Positions 51,070 through 54,247 of a stretch of 54,247 nucleotides of DNA are shown piece by piece. Origin of the DNA: Candidatus Caldatribacterium sp. (GTDB lineage Bacteria > Atribacterota > Atribacteria > Atribacterales > Caldatribacteriaceae); contig JAPWUU010000005.1 in NCBI GenBank assembly GCA_028275365.1, positions 1 to 54,247 on the forward strand, in the 5' to 3' direction. The translations under genes and the position numbers were made by a program. The notes under the pieces were generated by a model, which was not told the DNA's origin, did no database searches, and was given only the letters and a program-made list of their open reading frames with translations. Numbering within the stretch: the stretch's first letter is position 1; each line of letters starts with the position of its first letter.

Positions 51070-52248
51070 ATGGGCACAGGGAGTTTTCTGCTCGTTCTGG
51101 TTCTTCTCCTTCTAAGCGGTGTCATTGCCTACGTGGGGGATTTCCTTGGCCGTCGTATCGGCAAAAGGAAACTCTCGGTTCTTACCCTCCGCCCCCGTTA
51201 TACAGCAATTCTTGTGAGCATCCTCACGGGGATTCTCATCTCTGCGGTGACGCTCACCATCCTGAGTCTGGCCTCAAAAGACGTGCGTACGGCGCTTTTC
51301 GGTATGGAGGAACTGAAAGCACAGCTTGAGTCGCTGAATCGGAAAGTTCTGGAACGGAATGTCCAGCTTGAGCACATGCAGAAGACTGTCAAGATGTACG
51401 AGGAACAGGTCACGGCGCTCTCGGAAAAAGAGAAAGAGCTTTCGATTTCCAAAGCCAGTCTCGAAGAACAGGTGAAGTCGCTTTCCCAGAATGTTGCTGA
51501 ACTTGAGAAGCAGCGGAAGGCCCTCCAGGACGAAATCCAGTCCCTGCAGATGGAGCTTACCCGTCTTCGGGCCAATCTCCTGGCGGTGCGACAAGGAGAG
51601 ATCGTCTTCCGGGATGAGGAGGAAATCCTGCGTGTAGTGGCCCAGCCGGGAATGACTCAAGAAGAGGCGGAGAGTTTCCTCCTTACCCTTATTCAGCGGG
51701 CAACGGTTGTTGCCCAGGCGCGGGGGGCGGGGCAGGACCAGGAAGGGAGAGGGGTGGTGTTCGTCCAGGAAATGAACTTCCGGGAGGCGGTGCAGAGGCT
51801 TTCCGGAGCGACAAAGGAGCACGTGGTGCGTCTTGTGGCTGCCCTCAACACCCTCCGGGGAGAGCCGGTCGTCGCCCGCTTTGTGCTTGATGAGAACCGG
51901 AAAATCTTCGCCCAAGGCGAAGTACTCCTGAGGAGGAAACTGACGCTCAAGCAGGGGAAGACCAGTCCTGACCTGGTGCTTGCGGAAATGCTCCGGGACC
52001 TCAATGTCCTGGGGGTGGAGAAGGGGGTTCTCCCCCAGGAGGGGAAGGTCGGGGTGATTTCGGCGGTGAACCTGAGTGAGATACGCCAGGAGCTCGAGAA
52101 GCGGGAAGGAACGGTAGTCCTTGAGGCAGTGGCCGAAGGGGATATCTTCGTGGCCGGCCCCATGAGGGTTTTCCTGAGGCTAAAAGAGGAGATTCCAGAG
52201 GGGAAGACTTCCCAAAGCAATGAGCGTCGTTGCGCAGATGATGCTTGA
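51070..52248 (+). CDS. DUF3084-like membrane-anchored coiled-coil protein
   Basis: About 392 residues. Two N-terminal membrane segments (LLVLVLLLLSGVIAYVGDFL and RYTAILVSILTGILISAVTL) enclose the conserved GRRIGKRKLSVLTLRPRYT. A coiled coil covers about 80-175 (MEELKAQLESLNRKVLERNV and onward), and a globular C-terminal part contains VIQRAT-like and GEVLLRRKLTLKQGK segments. This matches the DUF3084 family, known mainly from cyanobacteria and some clostridia-like bacteria and of unknown function. Its place after the lpt genes suggests an envelope role. The 3' end overlaps the convergent AEC gene by 69 bases. Confidence 0.8.
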   Translation: MGTGSFLLVLVLLLLSGVIAYVGDFLGRRIGKRKLSVLTLRPRYTAILVSILTGILISAVTLTILSLASKDVRTALFGMEELKAQLESLNRKVLERNVQLEHMQKTVKMYEEQVTALSEKEKELSISKASLEEQVKSLSQNVAELEKQRKALQDEIQSLQMELTRLRANLLAVRQGEIVFRDEEEILRVVAQPGMTQEEAESFLLTLIQRATVVAQARGAGQDQEGRGVVFVQEMNFREAVQRLSGATKEHVVRLVAALNTLRGEPVVARFVLDENRKIFAQGEVLLRRKLTLKQGKTSPDLVLAEMLRDLNVLGVEKGVLPQEGKVGVISAVNLSEIRQELEKREGTVVLEAVAEGDIFVAGPMRVFLRLKEEIPEGKTSQSNERRCADDA

Positions 52249-53076
52249 GGAGAGTTCAGTGTCGAGTTCATACACCGAGGCAAAGACATAGGAACTCACC
52301 AGAGTCGGTGTGGCCGACTGGAGCACGAGGACTTTCGCATAGAGTGGGGAAAGAGGGAAAAGCTTCACAAGTCCCAGCGCCATAAGGGGAAGGACGAGGA
52401 GCTTGAGGAGGGCTGAGACGCCAAGAAGTGGTGCGTCTTTGGAGAGGCTCGCAGGAGAGAGAGAAAGGCCGATGGCCACCATGGTGAGGGGAACGGTGAC
52501 ATCAGCCAGGCGGTTGATGACACCAAGGAGAAAGGGTGGCAGGGGAAGACCGTTGAGGAGGAGCCCCAGGAGGAAAGCGTTGAAGGGAGGGAGCTTCAGG
52601 AATTCCGCGACGTTTTTCCCCGAGAACCTTCCCGTTTTCCCGAAAACGCAAAACGTTACCCCCAGGGTGTAGACTGAGAGGAAATTCCCGAGCTGGTCGT
52701 AGAAAATGGCTGCCGGTAATCCCTCTTCCCCAAGGAGGGCAAGGATGAAGGGGTATCCTAAGAATGCGGTATTCCCGAAAGCTGCGCCCATGGCAAAGCT
52801 CACTGCTCGTTTGGGGGGAAGGCGGAAACCCTTTGACCCTATGAGGAAAGCAAGGAGGAAGAGGGCGCTGATAGCCGTGTAGGCCAGAGGTGGGATGCTC
52901 CACAACCTTCGGTCCAGGGTAGCCCCCTGGAGGGAGCGGAAGACAAGACACGGGAAGGTCACATAGAGGACGAAGCGATTGAGTAAAGGAGCGGTTTCTT
53001 TCGGGAAAACCCGGAGAATCCGCAGGAAAAACCCAAGGCCGATGAGGGCGAACATCAAGCCGAGGACCTGACTCAT
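52180..53076 (-). CDS. AEC-family transporter (auxin efflux carrier/malate permease-like)
   Basis: Inner-membrane carrier of 298 residues with about ten hydrophobic segments in two inverted halves. LFALIGLGFFLRILRVFPKE, the conserved LLNRFVLYVTFPCLVFRSLQ, FGNTAFLGYPFILALLGEEG and LVLQSATPTLVSSYVFASVY are family landmarks. Bacterial members move dicarboxylates or other organic anions. Its gene starts 6 bases after the FAH-family stop, so the substrate may be that enzyme's substrate or product; this is inferred. Confidence 0.9.
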   Translation of the reverse strand: MSQVLGLMFALIGLGFFLRILRVFPKETAPLLNRFVLYVTFPCLVFRSLQGATLDRRLWSIPPLAYTAISALFLLAFLIGSKGFRLPPKRAVSFAMGAAFGNTAFLGYPFILALLGEEGLPAAIFYDQLGNFLSVYTLGVTFCVFGKTGRFSGKNVAEFLKLPPFNAFLLGLLLNGLPLPPFLLGVINRLADVTVPLTMVAIGLSLSPASLSKDAPLLGVSALLKLLVLPLMALGLVKLFPLSPLYAKVLVLQSATPTLVSSYVFASVYELDTELSSSIICATTLIALGSLPLWNLLF

Positions 53077-53082
53077 CGTGCT

Positions 53083-53847
53083 CTACCTTGTGGCTACAGG
53101 ATTCTGGAGGATGCCGATACCCTCAACTTCCACTTCCACAACGTCTCCGGGGGCAAGCGGTCCAACGCCCTTTGGGGTTCCCGTGGCGATGACGTCTCCG
53201 GGAAGAAGGGTCATGATTTCCGAGATGAACACGATGAGTTCCTCCACAGGGAAAAGGAGCATCCGGGTGTTGCCCTCCTGCTTCAGGGTACCGTTCACAA
53301 AACACCGTACCGTGCAGTTTCCCGGGTCAAGCTCATCTTCAATCCAGGGACCAAGGGGGGCGAAGGTGTCAAAAGACTTTGAGCGGGTCCACTGCACGTC
53401 TTTGGTCTGGAGGTCCCGGGCTGTGACGTCGTTGAAGCAGGTGTAGCCGAGGATGGAATCCCGGACTTCGCTTTTTTTCAGGCGGAAGGCCCGTCGTTTC
53501 ATCACCACTGCAAGTTCTGCCTCATAGTCCACCCGGCTGGAGCAAGGAGGAAGGAGAATTGGTTCTCGCGGCCCGATGACCGCCGTTTGAGGCTTCAAAA
53601 AGAGGATGGGGTTTTCGGGAACACTCTGGCCAAGCTCGGCAATGTGGTCCTTGTAGTTGAGGCCCACGGCCACGATTTTGCTCGGCCGCACGGGAGGGAG
53701 AATCCGGAGGTCCTTGAGGAAGAAGCGTGCCCCCCGTCCCGTTTCTTTTCCGAAGGGAGAGGCGATTTCCTCGACCACGTCCCCTTCAAGGAGCCTTCCC
53801 CATGAGGGGGTATGTCGCTCAGGATGCAGAAAACGAAGGATTTTCAC
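53083..53847 (-). CDS. Fumarylacetoacetate hydrolase-family protein
   Basis: Metal-dependent enzyme of 254 residues acting on 2-keto acids (hydrolase, decarboxylase or isomerase). Landmarks are ILPPVRPSKIVAVGLNYKDH, the metal-binding SRVDYEAELAVVMKRRAF, GYTCFNDVTARDLQ and SKSFDTFAPLGPWI, and LLPGDVIATGTPKGVGPLAP. Members include acylpyruvases and oxaloacetate decarboxylases; which one cannot be told. The start lies 29 bases inside the end of the radical SAM gene. Confidence 0.92.
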   Translation of the reverse strand: MKILRFLHPERHTPSWGRLLEGDVVEEIASPFGKETGRGARFFLKDLRILPPVRPSKIVAVGLNYKDHIAELGQSVPENPILFLKPQTAVIGPREPILLPPCSSRVDYEAELAVVMKRRAFRLKKSEVRDSILGYTCFNDVTARDLQTKDVQWTRSKSFDTFAPLGPWIEDELDPGNCTVRCFVNGTLKQEGNTRMLLFPVEELIVFISEIMTLLPGDVIATGTPKGVGPLAPGDVVEVEVEGIGILQNPVATR

Positions 53848-54247
53848 GGTTCATCCGCTCCTTCAGGTAAAGCTGTTCCTTGAAACGCGCAAGAAAAGGA
53901 ATCTTCACGGTACAGAGTTTCCGCAAAAACTGCACGACCTGTGGCAGGGCATGCCATCCCCGGTACACCTCAAGGTACGCCGAGATGAGCAATCGCCGGA
54001 GCTCCCCAGGCTTTAAGGTATCGAGCCTCACCACAGGATGGGCACCGTCAAAGAGCGACCAGCTGAAGTGGAGGATGCGGTTTTCCCTCTGGAGCTCCTC
54101 AAAAAGCGCCGTTCCCGGGAAGGGGGTGAGAAGGGAGAATTGCACAATGTCCGGGCGAATTTTCCGGGCGAACGTTATGGTCTTCCTGACAGTTGCCTTC
54201 GTTTCCCGGAGGCTTCCGAGGATGAACGACCCCCAGCTTTTCACTCC
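53819..54247 (-). CDS. Radical SAM protein, C-terminal part (5' end outside window)
   Basis: The frame is open at the window edge, so only about 142 residues are seen; the first GTG at 54244 is internal. SWGSFILGSLRETKATVRKT and PDIVQFSLLTPFPGTALFEE match the late TIM-barrel strands of B12-binding-type radical SAM enzymes (usual form FILGLPGET). The CxxxCxxC cluster motif lies upstream of the window. The tail beyond residue 80 is helical and basic. Substrate unknown. Confidence 0.75.
   Translation of the reverse strand, partial: GVKSWGSFILGSLRETKATVRKTITFARKIRPDIVQFSLLTPFPGTALFEELQRENRILHFSWSLFDGAHPVVRLDTLKPGELRRLLISAYLEVYRGWHALPQVVQFLRKLCTVKIPFLARFKEQLYLKERMNRENPSFSAS

Noticed and set aside
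1-54247. CRISPR arrays, tRNA or rRNA genes, insertion sequences, riboswitches
   Set aside because: No regularly spaced repeats, cloverleaf-like segments, transposase genes or recognisable aptamer motifs were seen by eye; a covariance-model scan could not be run.

Overview
The window (about 54 kb, GC-rich, almost fully coding) reads as a chromosome segment of a saccharolytic, probably anaerobic, flagellated bacterium with an outer membrane. The outer membrane is inferred from L- and P-ring flagellar genes (flgH, flgI) and an LPS-export cluster (lptC-like, lptA-like, lptB, lptF/G). A rubredoxin and many sugar-uptake ABC systems fit anaerobic sugar fermentation. The late flagellar block (yvyF-flgM-flgN-flgK-flgL-fliW-csrA) has the Firmicutes order, so this looks like a deep-branching diderm (Atribacterota, Thermotogota or Synergistota-like lineages). 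No marker in the window fixes the phylum, so that is only a guess.

Layout. 1-8.6 kb (+): the end of a LacI regulator, a family-5 oligosaccharide/peptide-type ABC importer (binding protein, two permeases, two ATPases) and a GH3 beta-glycosidase; together a beta-glucan or xylan oligosaccharide uptake and hydrolysis operon. 8.6-9.0 kb: a VOC protein and a hairpin terminator. 9.2-13.7 kb (+): a BMP-type nucleoside ABC importer with its own promoter, followed by an overlapping SF1 helicase gene (to 15.7 kb). 15.7-19.1 kb (-): a LacI-controlled GH4 glycosidase operon whose ABC importer has been cut by an internal deletion that joins the first 58 codons of the binding protein to the last permease. 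19.2-25.2 kb: an accessory block with a 1455-residue exported PKD-PLAT protein (-) and a divergent cysteine-rich exported protein (+) interrupted by an in-frame TAA. 25.3-30.4 kb (+): a LacI regulator with a consensus promoter and operator, then a ribose-type ABC importer whose two permease genes share long perfectly identical tracts.

30.4-35.3 kb (-): a consensus promoter drives a cupin, a GT4 glycosyltransferase and a six-hairpin glycosidase-like gene; after an internal promoter come a flippase-like membrane protein, a ZIP metal transporter and a rubredoxin. 35.4-38.1 kb (+): metG, a separate tRNA-binding protein and tatD. 38.1-47.2 kb (+): flagellar rod, ring, hook-associated and regulatory genes. 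A strong hairpin covers the Shine-Dalgarno of the first flagellar gene, and a sigma-28-like promoter precedes flgM. 47.2-52.2 kb (+): a TlpA-like thioredoxin with a rhodanese-like tail, the lpt cluster and a DUF3084-like coiled-coil protein. 52.2-54.2 kb (-): an AEC transporter, an FAH-family enzyme and the end of a radical SAM gene.

No rRNA, tRNA, CRISPR array, insertion sequence or replication origin was recognised. No gene-free stretch exceeds 300 bases; the longest are 35220-35435 (divergent promoters), 9042-9204 (terminator and promoter) and 25225-25350 (promoter and operator).
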